DNA of 58,621 nucleotides from DAISIL01 sp036822015 (GCA_036822015.1 DAISIL010000014.1:1-58621), one strand, 5' to 3'; numbered from the stretch's first letter, positions 25,076 through 35,195 are shown. Notes: generated by a model from the letters alone, not told the origin. Translations and numbers: made by a program.

Positions 25076-26089
25076 TCAAACGGGGACTTCTTGCTTGAGT
25101 GCCGCTTTGAGCTGCTCGATGATCGAGACGGGGAAAGGATCCACGCCGTTTTGTTGGGCCAGATACCAGGAGAGCCAATCGCCCCAATGAATGGCATAAA
25201 AAAGTTGGGTCAGTAGGTCTTTGCCCTGCGTTTTGAAATGGTACGCCGTGGTGGTGCTGGGCAGGAGTTTGTGCAGGATCTGGCGACGCAAGCCCACGCG
25301 GGGATGCTCAAAATCGGAGGCCATGAAGATCACGCGGGTTTTGCGCAGGAGGTCGGTGGGATCGTTCCAGGCAACGAGTTCGTTGTGGTTCATCTCGGGT
25401 ATGGGCGCGATGTGTGCCAGTTGTTTGGCATTTTCGTTGATCTGTTGGCGCAGGCGGGTAGCCACGGGCAGGAGCGTTTGATCGGTGTAGATGATGGGCA
25501 GGAAGCCATGAATGAGATGGGCTACCTGCTCGGCTTCTTCGGCGATCTGGTTTTGCTGTTGGGCGATAAAATCGGCGATGCGCTGTAGGTCATCGGTGAA
25601 GTCTTTGGGGGAGATGCCGGCCCAGTGGAGCAGTTTGAGTAAGGCAGCCAACGAAAAACCCAGGTGCGCTCTCGGGGAGGCCGCCTTGACGGGTAGCATC
25701 ACGTGTGGGAACTGGTGTTGTTGCGCCCAATCGCCGAGTTGTCCACCCGAGGTTACCGCCAAAACCGGTGCTTGGCGGGCGTGTAGGGCTGTATGGGTCG
25801 CCTGGAGGGTCTCCTCGGTGTTGCCCGAAAAAGAAGAGGCTAAAACGAGCGTCCGCGCACCCACATAGGCGGGCAAGTCGTAGGTGGAGAGGCACTGAAT
25901 AGGGCAGGGAGCCAGGGGTTCGAGCAACGAAATCGCCAATGCACCACCGATACCTGATCCGCCCATACCCACGATCAAGACGTTTTGCAGGGCTTGGGGC
26001 TTGGGGGTGTCGGAATGGGTGATCCGTAGGCGGGCGGCCTCCGAAAGATGTGCCGGAAAGTCGGCGATTAACTGTTGCATCGTCATCAT
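25076..26089 (-). CDS. Bifunctional phosphoglucose/phosphomannose isomerase
   Basis: A 337-residue SIS-domain protein of the PGI/PMI family, which interconverts fructose-6-phosphate with glucose-6- and mannose-6-phosphate. NVLIVGMGGSGIGGALA holds the first phosphate-binding loop, ASSFSGNTEETL the second, and PEMNHNELVAW carries the conserved Glu-x-x-His-Asn segment of this family. It shares a divergent intergenic region of 116 bp with the DUF3352-like gene. It belongs to central carbon metabolism in the cytoplasm. Confidence 0.92.
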   Translation of the reverse strand: MMTMQQLIADFPAHLSEAARLRITHSDTPKPQALQNVLIVGMGGSGIGGALAISLLEPLAPCPIQCLSTYDLPAYVGARTLVLASSFSGNTEETLQATHTALHARQAPVLAVTSGGQLGDWAQQHQFPHVMLPVKAASPRAHLGFSLAALLKLLHWAGISPKDFTDDLQRIADFIAQQQNQIAEEAEQVAHLIHGFLPIIYTDQTLLPVATRLRQQINENAKQLAHIAPIPEMNHNELVAWNDPTDLLRKTRVIFMASDFEHPRVGLRRQILHKLLPSTTTAYHFKTQGKDLLTQLFYAIHWGDWLSWYLAQQNGVDPFPVSIIEQLKAALKQEVPV

Positions 26090-26205
26090 AGACCTGGATA
26101 AATGATAAACAAAAACGTGATTTGTCTGTATTAAACGCTAAAATATCCTGGATAGGGTAACGGGCCTGCGAATTATTTGTATTTTTATAGAAAGTTTGAC
26201 TTCGG

Positions 26206-28305
26206 ATGAAAAAGAAAATACAAAAAATACTGCTCTTATTGCTTGCCCTTGGGGTCGGTGCTTTGGGGATATACCTGTACTTGGTGTTGAGTATCACCCA
26301 TTACACCCCCATTGAGCGCGTCCCACAAAACGCTATGTTTGTGATCCAGACCCAAAACGCAGCCAAGGCCTGGCGCAAGATCACGAAGAGTACCTTCTGG
26401 AAACACCTCCAGCAACAGCCTACTTTTGGGCAACTTACCCGTGATACCGAAACGGTTACGGAGGCCTTTGCGAGCTATGAGCAGGTCTCGAATTGGATTT
26501 TTAGTGGACGCGACTTGACCCTCTCGGCACACCCCCACCCCACCCGCACAGATGACTATGATTTTTTGGTCTTGGCTGACCTGGGCAGTAGTCGCGCTCT
26601 CGGGAGCATCGTCGAAAACCTCAATACCTACCTCCGCGATTACGAAATCACCCCACGGCAGCAGTTTCGGCAGGTGCAAGTATATCAGGTCTTTGAACGC
26701 ACGCAAGCCGAAGCCGAACCCCTGACTTACTTTGCCATCCTGAACAACCTGCTCATCCTTTCGCCCAACGACTCCCTGGTGCGCCTGACCATCAGCGGTC
26801 AAAAGGGCGAACACTTCACCGAAAACACCCACTTCCGCACCGCCAAAGACGAAACCATGAGCGGTATTGGGCAGCTATACATCCAACATCGCTTTTTGGA
26901 TCAATTTGCCAGCTACTTCTTGCAGGCATCCGATCCGTACATCAAAGACCTTAGCCAGGCGCTGTACTTCACCACCCTTGGGCTGGGTATCAAGACCGAA
27001 GAAGCGCGTGAAATCATTACCTGGCAAGGCGCAACGACGATCCGAGACAGCCTTAGCTCTTATGTGCGGGCAGCCATGATCTCGGGAAAGTCCACCATAC
27101 GCGCTCCCCTGATCTTGCCCCAAAGCACGGCTTTTTATGTGGGGCTGACCTTCGAGGACTTCGTTACTTTTTATGACAACATGGATGCCTTCTTGCAAGA
27201 AGACGAAAAAAGCTATGCCGTCTATGAAGGGAATATCCGCCGCCTCGAACGTTACCTTAACATCGACCTGCGGGAGGATATGATGAGTTGGATGGGCGGC
27301 GAAATGGCCCTGGTACACATCGACCGCAAAGACCTCTCGCCCGCCGATCGTTTCGCGCTCTGCATCCGCACCAACGACATCAACTTTGCCAAAGATCGCC
27401 TGGCTTTTATCACCGACCAAATCCGCAAGAAGACCCCCGTTAAGTTCAAGACCTTCACCTACAACGGACATCCGATTGGCTTTTTGTCTGTCAAAGGATT
27501 TTTTAAGGTCTTCCTGGGCAACTACTTCAACAAAATCGAAAAACCCTACTTTACGATCATCGAAGATTATGTGGTCTTCAGCAATTCCCCCCAAACCCTC
27601 AAAAGCATCATCGACGACTATCGCGGGGGGCTTACCCTGGCTCGTAACGAGGATTTTCAGGCGTTTTTTGCACGCTTCGATACCGACGGAACATTTTTTA
27701 GTTACCTCAATACGGCGGCTTTACCGACGACGATGCGCGGCTTTTTGGATCAAGAAAACTACTTAGCCCTCCAAAAAAACCGAGATTTTGTCATCTGCTT
27801 CTCCCAAGTCGGGCTTCAACTCCGAGCCGAGAAACAGTACTTTGATACCCGAATGGTGGCCCATTTTGAATCTCCGATGCAGGTACGGGAGCGTCAGGCA
27901 ACGATCGAGGAAGCCCGACAAAAGTACCTCACCGAAGGCAACCAACGCGGCGTAGATCGCCTGCGGTCTTTTTTTGGGGGAGGTGAAGCGAACAAGCCCG
28001 GAGAGATGCCCCTCGAGGCCATCGTCCGAGATAACGAACTCATCAAGCCACAAGCCATCGAAGCCCTCGGGATACAGGGAAACATCGAGACAGGCTACTA
28101 CGAAAGCGGCAAGAAAAAATACCAGGCCCGCATCCGCAACAAACAGCGCGACGGGCTGTACAAAGAGTTTTTTGAGGATGGAAGCCTCAAAATCAGGGGA
28201 CGCTACAAAAACGGTCTCCAGGAGGGGGTTTGGAAATACTACAACCCACGCGGAACGCTCATCGAGACCGAACATTACTTACGCGGACAAAAAGAACTAT
28301 TTTGA
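26206..28305 (+). CDS. DUF3352-like exported protein with C-terminal MORN-type repeats
   Basis: A 699-residue protein anchored by one N-terminal helix (KILLLLLALGVGALGIYLYL). Residues 30-560 resemble DUF3352: a VPQNAMFVIQT start, AMISGK, PLILPQSTAFYVGLTFEDF and VVFSNSPQTLKSIID, with the domain likely outside the cytoplasm. The last ~60 residues contain three MORN_2/YwqK-type repeats (GYYESGKKK, EFFEDGSLKIRGRYKNG, KYYNPRGTL). It is followed after 3 bp by the RING-like/TPR gene. The same pairing of MORN repeats with the RING-like module occurs again at 53.7-56.4 kb. Function is unknown. Confidence 0.75.
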   Translation: MKKKIQKILLLLLALGVGALGIYLYLVLSITHYTPIERVPQNAMFVIQTQNAAKAWRKITKSTFWKHLQQQPTFGQLTRDTETVTEAFASYEQVSNWIFSGRDLTLSAHPHPTRTDDYDFLVLADLGSSRALGSIVENLNTYLRDYEITPRQQFRQVQVYQVFERTQAEAEPLTYFAILNNLLILSPNDSLVRLTISGQKGEHFTENTHFRTAKDETMSGIGQLYIQHRFLDQFASYFLQASDPYIKDLSQALYFTTLGLGIKTEEAREIITWQGATTIRDSLSSYVRAAMISGKSTIRAPLILPQSTAFYVGLTFEDFVTFYDNMDAFLQEDEKSYAVYEGNIRRLERYLNIDLREDMMSWMGGEMALVHIDRKDLSPADRFALCIRTNDINFAKDRLAFITDQIRKKTPVKFKTFTYNGHPIGFLSVKGFFKVFLGNYFNKIEKPYFTIIEDYVVFSNSPQTLKSIIDDYRGGLTLARNEDFQAFFARFDTDGTFFSYLNTAALPTTMRGFLDQENYLALQKNRDFVICFSQVGLQLRAEKQYFDTRMVAHFESPMQVRERQATIEEARQKYLTEGNQRGVDRLRSFFGGGEANKPGEMPLEAIVRDNELIKPQAIEALGIQGNIETGYYESGKKKYQARIRNKQRDGLYKEFFEDGSLKIRGRYKNGLQEGVWKYYNPRGTLIETEHYLRGQKELF

Positions 28306-28308
28306 ACC

Positions 28309-29753
28309 ATGATACACAAGCATTTGCTGGACAAGCGGCAACACGCCGAACTCCTCCAAGAAAACCGATCCGATCCCTTGACGGGCGAGACCCTCAAGGC
28401 AGGTGATGAGGTGGTCTTTTGTGCGGGCTGCTCTTCGGCTTTTTTGCTCGGGAGTTGGCATTACATCGGGGGACGGCACTGCGGGCAATCGGCGACCTTA
28501 TCCAGGCCACCGGCACAGTTTAAGCAAATAGCTATCAAGCGCGTACACCGACGCAGTGTCCCTGATCGTTCTCCGGCCCACGGCCGCCCCCGCTATTTGA
28601 TCGCGGCCTCCTTGATGGCTTTGATGATCCTTAGCCTGGCGATTTACGGAGGGTACCATGGCTACCGCTACCTGCAATACCGGACGTTCAAGAAGCCCTC
28701 CCTCTACAGCGTCTCTTCTGACTTTGCCTTTGAAAAACGCCTCATGCAGCGCGGCGACTACTACCTCGCCCTGGGCGATTACCCCGCTGCCATGCAAGCC
28801 TACGAACGCATCCTGGATTACAACCCCGCCTATCAGCCTGCCCAGCAGCGACGGATAAGCATCCGAGAGGCTTTTCAGCGGGCCTATACTCAGGGCAATG
28901 ACTACTTAAACCGTGCTGACTACGGGCTTGCCCGACAGTCGTTTAAAGAAGCCTTGCGCTACTTTCCCGACCATGACCCGACCCATGAGCAGCTCACCCG
29001 TATTGCCCTCCAGGAAAGCGAACGCCCCCGTTGGCAGGTCTATCCCGCCGAGCGGACACTTTCCCTATCCGAAGCGGTTTATCACCTTGACCGCCCATTT
29101 CCTGGACAAGTCCAGTTGATCGAACATACGCCGTTTTTGCAAGCCGACAGCCGTTTTGTGGTCAGCAGCCCCACCTGCCGCGTAGAGGCAAGCCTGCACC
29201 AGATTTTTGTGTATTCGGCACAAGCCATGAACCCCAGGCAGTTGATGATCCAGGATTCGATCACAGCGATCAGCGGGGGGAATACCTGGCCGTCAGTACG
29301 GCCAAGGATCAGATATGGCTCGTCCATCTGGGAGAATTAACGGTCGTGAAGGAGATCAAAAGTCCCGTCCGACAACCAAGCACCACATGGATACCCAACG
29401 GCGGGCGTTGGCCAAGGCTGTCCATCACGGGAGATGACCCCCGCATCTATATCTATCAGATCAGTGGACAACATCCGCTGGACATCCAAGATTTTCGGGT
29501 CATCAGCATTCGGCCCACCCAACGCGCCATCCTAGACCCGCGTGGACGCTACTACGCCGCCTGCGATACGGCCCAACGTGCTATCTGGCTCCACGACATC
29601 GAGACCGAAGCCGTGGTGCGGGTTCTGAGTAGCAGAACCTTACCCATGCGTGCCTTACCGACTTTCAGCACCGAAGGCGCGCTCCTGACAAGCCTCCAGC
29701 GTGCCGGACGCGGAGATATTTTATCCGTTTGGCAGATTCGCAAACCCGACTAA
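28309..29753 (+). pseudogene. RING-like zinc module, membrane helix, TPR and propeller protein; frameshifted
   Basis: Two adjacent frames form one protein of about 481 residues. The first frame (28309-29340) has a putative zinc module (DPLTGE, then CAGCSSAFL, SWHY and HC), one membrane helix (LIAASLMALMILSLAIYG) and TPR-like helices (GDYYLALGDYPAAMQAYERI). It then runs off after SITAISGG into unrelated sequence. The second frame continues as EYLAVSTAKDQIWLVHLGEL and a WD40/propeller-like region to the stop at 29753. The switch is at a run of six G at 29275-29280: one extra G, or a -1 slip, restores ISGGEYLAVS. It could be a real mutation, a sequencing error or slippage. It pairs with the MORN gene just upstream. 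Confidence 0.75.
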
Positions 29754-29772
29754 GATTAACGCGGGCAAAGTT

Positions 29773-29790
29773 TTATCCTTATCCTTATCC
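29773..29790 (+). repeat. Three tandem TTATCC units
   Basis: Three exact copies of TTATCC lie 10 bp upstream of the NRDE start at 29801 and within the region before its initiation codon. Such short tandem repeats can vary in copy number and alter expression, but there is no direct evidence here. Confidence 0.6.
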
Positions 29791-29800
29791 TTTTATGTGT

Positions 29801-30541
29801 ATGTGTACCCTGACCTACATCCCCTGCGGAGCGCAGCATTTTTTCTTGACCTCGAACCGAGACGAACAGGATACCCGCCCGACCTCCTTACCCCCTGACT
29901 GGCACGCCCACCAGGGACATCGTTTTTTTTTCTCCCGAGACCCCGAAGCCGGTGGTACCTGGCTTGGGCATACAGACACAGGGCGTATCGTGTGCCTGCT
30001 CAACGGAGCAGCGATAGCCCATACGCGCTGCCCGCCCTATCGCAGGAGCCGAGGGCTGGTGGTCTTGGATGCCCTGGCCGCCCGAAGTTTTGATGATTTT
30101 TGCACCAACGGGTATTGGGAGGGAATTGAGCCGTTTACTTTGATCTTTCTGGAAAGTATGCCCCAAACCAAAATATGGCAGTTGCGCTGGGACGAAACCA
30201 CCCCGAGCATCCAATCCATTGATCCCCAAACGGCACATATCTGGTCATCGGCGACGCTTTACGGTGTCCAAAGCCAAGAAAAACGCCGCCAATGGTTCCT
30301 GGACTGGCAAAACCAACATACCCGCCCGAGTTTGTCCGATGTGTTGTGGTTTCATTATCAAGCCGGAGCAGCATCTCCCGAGGAGGCCATCCGAATGCGC
30401 CGGACGGGTGGCGGCACGGTGAGCATCACGGCCATCGAACGCCAACGCCAAGCCTGGTATTATCACCATCACAACCTCCGAAACGATAAAAAAACACTAA
30501 AAGAAGAGCGGCTGCCCCTGAAAGCCACAAAAACCGCCTAA
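29801..30541 (+). CDS. NRDE/TANGO2 family protein
   Basis: A protein of 246 residues from the ATG at 29801, giving MCTLTYIP at the N-terminus as expected for the family, whose Cys2 may become an N-terminal nucleophile. FFLTSNRDE is the NRDE motif, followed by GGTWLGHTDTGRIVCLLNG. TANGO2 relatives are implicated in haem trafficking or lipid handling; the bacterial role is not settled. Another ATG two codons upstream is possible. The C-terminal ~35 residues are highly basic. It follows the frameshifted propeller gene by 47 bp and precedes the LptF/G gene by 10 bp. Confidence 0.85.
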   Translation: MCTLTYIPCGAQHFFLTSNRDEQDTRPTSLPPDWHAHQGHRFFFSRDPEAGGTWLGHTDTGRIVCLLNGAAIAHTRCPPYRRSRGLVVLDALAARSFDDFCTNGYWEGIEPFTLIFLESMPQTKIWQLRWDETTPSIQSIDPQTAHIWSSATLYGVQSQEKRRQWFLDWQNQHTRPSLSDVLWFHYQAGAASPEEAIRMRRTGGGTVSITAIERQRQAWYYHHHNLRNDKKTLKEERLPLKATKTA

Positions 30542-30551
30542 TTTTGATGCC

Positions 30552-32042
30552 GTGATTCGGAAAACCGATAAGTTGGTGTTGCAGTCCTTTTTTGGGCTGT
30601 TTTTTTTGACTTTCTCCGTTGTGCTGTTCATCTTGCTGATGGTCTTTATGTCGCGGTATTTCGATGACATGATCGGCAAAGATTTGGGCTTTACGGTGCT
30701 GGCCCGTCTGTTTTTTTATTTTTCCCTGACCCTTATCCCGCAGGCTTTGCCGCTCTCCATTTTGCTCTCTTCGCTGATGGCCTTCGGTAATCTGGGCGAA
30801 CACAACGAGCTAACGGCACTCAAAAGCCTGGGCATCCCCCTGACCCGTCTCCTGATTCCGATTGGCATTTTTGCATGTGTGATTTCTGTGGCTGCCTTCT
30901 TTTTCAACAACTACGCCATCCCCGAGATCAACCTCAAAGCCTACAGCTTGCTCTATGATGTCAAGCGCAAAAAACCCGCCCTGGACTTTGTGGAGGGGGC
31001 ATTCTACAATGGCTTGCAAGGTTGGAGCATTCGGATTGACAAAAAAACAGGCAAAGATGGCCGCCAGTTGCATGGCGTGATGATCTACGACCACCGTCAA
31101 AACCGAGGCAATACCGATCTTGTCGTAGCCGAGACGGGTTACATGGAGACCATCCACAACGACACCTACCTACGGCTAGACCTTCGCAACGGAATGCGCT
31201 TTTCGGAGCAACGCAATTACAACGACCGTACCCGCAGCACCAAGGAGGGCTATATTCGGGAGCAGTTCGATAGCGCACAAATGTTGTTTTCTTTGGATGA
31301 GTTTGGCTTCAACGAAACGCCCGAGGAGTCGTTCCGTTACCATCGGGCGATGATGAACGTGTCTAGCCTGGCACAGATGTCGGATTCGCTGTACCGAGAC
31401 GTAGATACGATTCGGATGGACACCGAACGCTCGGCCAGGCAGTACTATATCCATGCCTTTACGCTCAAGCGCGACTCCCTCGCAACGGCTACGCGGGCAG
31501 GGCTGCTGGAAAGCTTTTCGGCGAGTTTGCCCCGTACCTTGCCCCAGGGTGCGGACTGGTCGGTCTCCGAACGGGATGTTTTGTACACCAAAGCCATCAA
31601 CAGGGCCCGCAACATTCGGAGCCTCCTCGAGGGGAGCGTAGAGCGGCAGTACAACTTTACGAAGGAAGCCAGGCGGGCGTATTTCTCTCTGCACGAAAAG
31701 TTTACGCTATCGGTGGCTTGTTTTGTTATGTTTGTGATTGGTGCGCCCCTGGGGGCGATCATCAAAAAAGGAGGGCTGGGCTTGCCCGTGTTGGTCTCGG
31801 TGTTTTTTTATATTTTGCAGTATGTGCTGGGCATTACGGGTAAGAAGTGGGCCCGAGAGTCGGTCGTTTCGGTGGAGTTTGGGTCCTGGTACGGGATCGG
31901 GCTGTTGCTTGCCATTGGTCTTTTCTTTTTTTGGCAAGCCCGCAAGGACTCACGGGTCTTTGAAGCCGATGTGTATTTGGTGGTCTGGGATCGCCTCACT
32001 AAGCCGCTTGTAGAGCGGTGGCGGCTGTTAAAACGGCGTTAA
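30552..32042 (+). CDS. LptF/LptG family permease (YjgP/YjgQ)
   Basis: A 496-residue membrane protein with the LptF/G layout: three helices at the N-terminus (first LQSFFGLFFLTFSVVLFILLMVFMSRY), a large periplasmic domain, and three helices at the C-terminus including FVMFVIGAPLGAIIKKGGLGLPV, the conserved coupling segment. LptF/G with LptB move lipopolysaccharide out of the inner membrane. Bacteroidota often have long fused variants; which of the two paralogues this is cannot be told. The start is a GTG at 30552. Confidence 0.9.
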   Translation: MIRKTDKLVLQSFFGLFFLTFSVVLFILLMVFMSRYFDDMIGKDLGFTVLARLFFYFSLTLIPQALPLSILLSSLMAFGNLGEHNELTALKSLGIPLTRLLIPIGIFACVISVAAFFFNNYAIPEINLKAYSLLYDVKRKKPALDFVEGAFYNGLQGWSIRIDKKTGKDGRQLHGVMIYDHRQNRGNTDLVVAETGYMETIHNDTYLRLDLRNGMRFSEQRNYNDRTRSTKEGYIREQFDSAQMLFSLDEFGFNETPEESFRYHRAMMNVSSLAQMSDSLYRDVDTIRMDTERSARQYYIHAFTLKRDSLATATRAGLLESFSASLPRTLPQGADWSVSERDVLYTKAINRARNIRSLLEGSVERQYNFTKEARRAYFSLHEKFTLSVACFVMFVIGAPLGAIIKKGGLGLPVLVSVFFYILQYVLGITGKKWARESVVSVEFGSWYGIGLLLAIGLFFFWQARKDSRVFEADVYLVVWDRLTKPLVERWRLLKRR

Positions 32043-32109
32043 AGTAGCTGAATTGGAAACGATTTTGTATTTTCGTTCGTCAAATGAATACATCTAAATC
32101 CGATAACCG

Positions 32110-32655
32110 ATGCCTTACCGATTGATAATTGCCCTTTTGGCTGGTGCTTTGCTCCTGAGCGCATTTGTGATGGAGAAACCTGCCCCCGCCCCTGAAAGTG
32201 TTCAGTGGCTGACCATCGAGGAAGCCCTCGAAAAACACCAAAAAGAACCGCGAAAAATTTTTATCGACGTGTACACCGACTGGTGTGGATGGTGCAAAAA
32301 AATGGATCAAGCCACCTTTTCGCACCCCCAAATTGCAAGCTATCTCAACGAGAAATACTACGCCGTCAAGTTCAATGCCGAGCAGCGCGAAAACCTCGTT
32401 TTTTTGGGCAATACTTTTAAGTACGTCGAGCAGGGCCGACGTGGTTACCATGAATTTGCGGCGGCACTCCTACAAAACAAGTTGAGCTACCCAACGGTGG
32501 CTTTTTTGGACGAAAACCTCCAACTGATTCAGCCCATTCCGGGCTACATGGAACCCAAGCAGTTCGATCCCATCCTCAAATATTTTGGCGAGAGCCACTA
32601 CCGGACGACTTCCTGGACCGACTTCACGGCCACCTATCAGTCGCCGATTGAATAA
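32110..32655 (+). CDS. Thioredoxin-like exported protein
   Basis: A 181-residue protein with an N-terminal signal or anchor (LIIALLAGALLLSAFVM) and a thioredoxin fold. The active site is DVYTDWCGWCKKMDQATF, giving WCGWCK, and YPTVAFLDENLQL contains the cis-proline. It is of the DUF255/DsbD-C-like type that works on disulfides outside the cytoplasm. Its stop codon directly abuts the argH start with no spacer. Confidence 0.85.
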   Translation: MPYRLIIALLAGALLLSAFVMEKPAPAPESVQWLTIEEALEKHQKEPRKIFIDVYTDWCGWCKKMDQATFSHPQIASYLNEKYYAVKFNAEQRENLVFLGNTFKYVEQGRRGYHEFAAALLQNKLSYPTVAFLDENLQLIQPIPGYMEPKQFDPILKYFGESHYRTTSWTDFTATYQSPIE

Positions 32656-34002
32656 ATGAAAATCTGGCAAAAAGACGCGCAGACACCACTCAACGCAGCC
32701 GTAGAAGCGTTTACGGTGGGACAAGACCGCCAACTGGATGAGCAGATGGCCGCTTTCGATGTCCTGGGATCCCTTGCCCATACGCGGATGCTAGCCCGAA
32801 TTGGACTCCTGACCCCGAGCGAACTGGAGCAAATTCAACGGGCCTTGCGGGTGATTTTTGAGGAAATTCAGGCGGGTCATTTTCAGATTGATCCCCAGAT
32901 GGAGGATGTGCATTCACAGATTGAGTGGATGCTCCAGGAACGTATCGGAGAAGCCGGAAAAAAAATCCACAGCGGACGCTCCCGAAACGATCAAGTGCTT
33001 GTCGATCTCAAACTTTTTTTCAGAGATCAGATCGAACAACTCGTCGGGCAGGTCGCCGAGTTATTCGATCAACTCCTTGCCCTAAGTGCCAAGCACAAAG
33101 ACGATTGGATGCCCGGCTATACCCACCTACAAGTGGCCATGCCCTCCTCTTTTGGTTTGTGGTTTGGTGCTTACGCTGAAAGCCTAACCGACGATATGGA
33201 GTTACTCCTGGCTGCCTGGCGCATCACGAACAAAAACCCCCTCGGATCGGCGGCCGGCTACGGCTCTTCCTTTCCGCTCCAACGCCGCTATACCACCGAA
33301 CTCCTCGGCTTCGATGCCCTCAACTACAACGTCATTTATGCCCAAATGGGACGCGGCAAAACGGAGCGCATCCTGGCCCAGGCGATGGGCAGTATCGCGG
33401 CCACGCTGGCCAAGATGGCCATGGACCTGACCCTCTACATGAGCCAAAACTTCGCCTTTGTGCGTTTCCCCGATGCCCTCACGACGGGTTCGAGTATCAT
33501 GCCGCACAAGAAAAACCCCGACGTACTGGAGATCATCCGCGCCCGCTGCAACAAGATACAAGCCTTGCCGTCAAGTATTTTGCTGATTACCAATAACCTG
33601 CCTTCGGGTTATCACCGCGATTTGCAGCTCTTGAAGGAAGACCTCTTTCCCTCCTTTACCTCCCTGCGCGACTGCCTACGGATGATGCAGCAGATGCTGG
33701 CACACATAGAGATACGAACGGATATTTTGTCCGATCCCAAGTACGCCTACTTGTTTAGTGTCGAGGCCGTAAACGCCCGAGTGCTGCAAGGGGTGAGCTT
33801 TCGGGAGGCGTACCGGCAGGTAGGGCAGCAAATCGCCGACGGCACGTATGCACCCGACCCTTCGGCGGTGCGCTACACCCACGAAGGCAGCATCGGTAAC
33901 CTATGCCACGACGAGATACGAAGCCAGTTTGAGCAGACGCGCCGTCAGTTTGGCTTTGCGGCCGTGCAAACGGCTTTAGCAAATCTGCTACGCGACGAGT
34001 AA
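32656..34002 (+). CDS. argH: Argininosuccinate lyase
   Basis: A 448-residue ArgH that splits argininosuccinate into arginine and fumarate. GSSIMPHKKNPDVLE is the fumarase/aspartase superfamily signature with the catalytic Ser loop, HSGRSRNDQ is the substrate-binding segment, and PGYTHLQVAMPSSFG contains the conserved TxLQ region. No other arginine genes are nearby. It is probably co-transcribed with the thioredoxin-like gene. Confidence 0.97.
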   Translation: MKIWQKDAQTPLNAAVEAFTVGQDRQLDEQMAAFDVLGSLAHTRMLARIGLLTPSELEQIQRALRVIFEEIQAGHFQIDPQMEDVHSQIEWMLQERIGEAGKKIHSGRSRNDQVLVDLKLFFRDQIEQLVGQVAELFDQLLALSAKHKDDWMPGYTHLQVAMPSSFGLWFGAYAESLTDDMELLLAAWRITNKNPLGSAAGYGSSFPLQRRYTTELLGFDALNYNVIYAQMGRGKTERILAQAMGSIAATLAKMAMDLTLYMSQNFAFVRFPDALTTGSSIMPHKKNPDVLEIIRARCNKIQALPSSILLITNNLPSGYHRDLQLLKEDLFPSFTSLRDCLRMMQQMLAHIEIRTDILSDPKYAYLFSVEAVNARVLQGVSFREAYRQVGQQIADGTYAPDPSAVRYTHEGSIGNLCHDEIRSQFEQTRRQFGFAAVQTALANLLRDE

Positions 34003-34075
34003 TCCCCACGCTTGTTGTTTTTGATTTGATGAAAAGTTAGTAATTTGCTCACCAAACACACAACCAAAACAGGAT

Positions 34076-35176
34076 ATGCCTTTGAAACGCACGGCTTTGT
34101 ACCAAACTCATGCCCGTCTGGGAGCCAAACTGATTGACTTTGCAGGCTTTGAAATGCCCGTTCGCTATACCTCCCAGATCGAAGAACACCACACGGTGCG
34201 GGAGCGCGTAGGGATCTTTGATGTCTCTCACATGGGCGAGTTCTTTGTGTCGGGACCAAAAGCCGAGGCACTGATCCAGTATGTTACCTCCAACGACGTA
34301 TCCCGCCTCAAAGACGGGCAGGCGCAGTACTCCTGTCTTCCCAACGACAAAAACGGTATCGTCGATGATTTGCTCGTCTATCGCCTGGGGCCCGAATCGT
34401 TTATGCTGGTCGTCAATGGGGCCAATATCGAGAAAGATTGGCAATGGATCACGGCACAAAACGCCAATTTTGGTGCAGTGATGGCGGATCACTCGGATCA
34501 GATGAGCCTCTTTGCGGTGCAAGGGCCCCTGGCAACAGCGGCTTTGCAGCCCTTAACGGAGCTTGCCCTGGATCAAGTACCGTATTATCACTTCACGACG
34601 GGGACGGTGGCGGGTATTCCCGAGGTCATCGTTTCGGCGACGGGTTACACCGGATCGGGAGGTTTTGAGTTGTACGTGGACAACGCCCATGCTGAGACAC
34701 TCTGGGAGGCCATCCTAGAAAGTGGTGCGGCATACGGCATTCAGCCCATCGGCCTGGCTGCCCGCGATACGCTACGTATGGAGATGGGTTTTTGTTTGTA
34801 CGGCAACGACATCGACGATACCACCTCGCCTTTTGAGGCGGGTCTGGGCTGGATCACAAAGCCTGCTACGGGTTTTCTCAATGCCGAAGCTCTCCAGGCA
34901 CAGAAAGCCGAGGGGCTTACTCGTCGGTTGGTGGGTTTGCGCCTTGACGCACGGGGCATTCCGCGCCAGGGCTACGCGATCCTCGACGAGGCCGGACAAA
35001 CCATCGGTACGATTACCTCCGGAACGCAGTCGCCTTCCCTGGGGCATGGTATCGGGATGGGGTATATCCAGCTGGCTTACGCAAAAGCTGGAACATCGGT
35101 AGCGGTACAGATCCGTAACCAGTCCATCCCCGCAACGGTAGTAAAACTTCCGTTTTATCAAGCCGAGAAAAAGTGA
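34076..35176 (+). CDS. gcvT: Glycine cleavage system T protein (aminomethyltransferase)
   Basis: A 366-residue GcvT. It transfers the methylene group from the aminomethyl-lipoyl H protein to tetrahydrofolate, releasing ammonia. RTALYQTHARLGAKLIDFAGFEMPV at the start, FDVSHMGEF, and GYTGSGGFELYV with GLAARDTLRMEMGFCLYG are family hallmarks; the conserved Asp for folate binding lies in the YTG-to-ARD region. Other glycine cleavage genes are not in the window. Confidence 0.97.
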   Translation: MPLKRTALYQTHARLGAKLIDFAGFEMPVRYTSQIEEHHTVRERVGIFDVSHMGEFFVSGPKAEALIQYVTSNDVSRLKDGQAQYSCLPNDKNGIVDDLLVYRLGPESFMLVVNGANIEKDWQWITAQNANFGAVMADHSDQMSLFAVQGPLATAALQPLTELALDQVPYYHFTTGTVAGIPEVIVSATGYTGSGGFELYVDNAHAETLWEAILESGAAYGIQPIGLAARDTLRMEMGFCLYGNDIDDTTSPFEAGLGWITKPATGFLNAEALQAQKAEGLTRRLVGLRLDARGIPRQGYAILDEAGQTIGTITSGTQSPSLGHGIGMGYIQLAYAKAGTSVAVQIRNQSIPATVVKLPFYQAEKK

Positions 35177-35195
35177 TACGAATAAAAACCAATCA

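Noticed and set aside
25590..26297. Long minus-strand frame of 235 codons overlapping the pgi/pmi gene and running past its start
   Set aside because: It is the +1 shadow of a clear PGI/PMI coding sequence, with shadow-like Arg/Pro composition and no domain.
27763..28275. Antisense frame of 170 codons within the DUF3352-MORN gene
   Set aside because: Shadow of a strong plus-strand gene in GC-richer DNA; no domain and no promoter seen.
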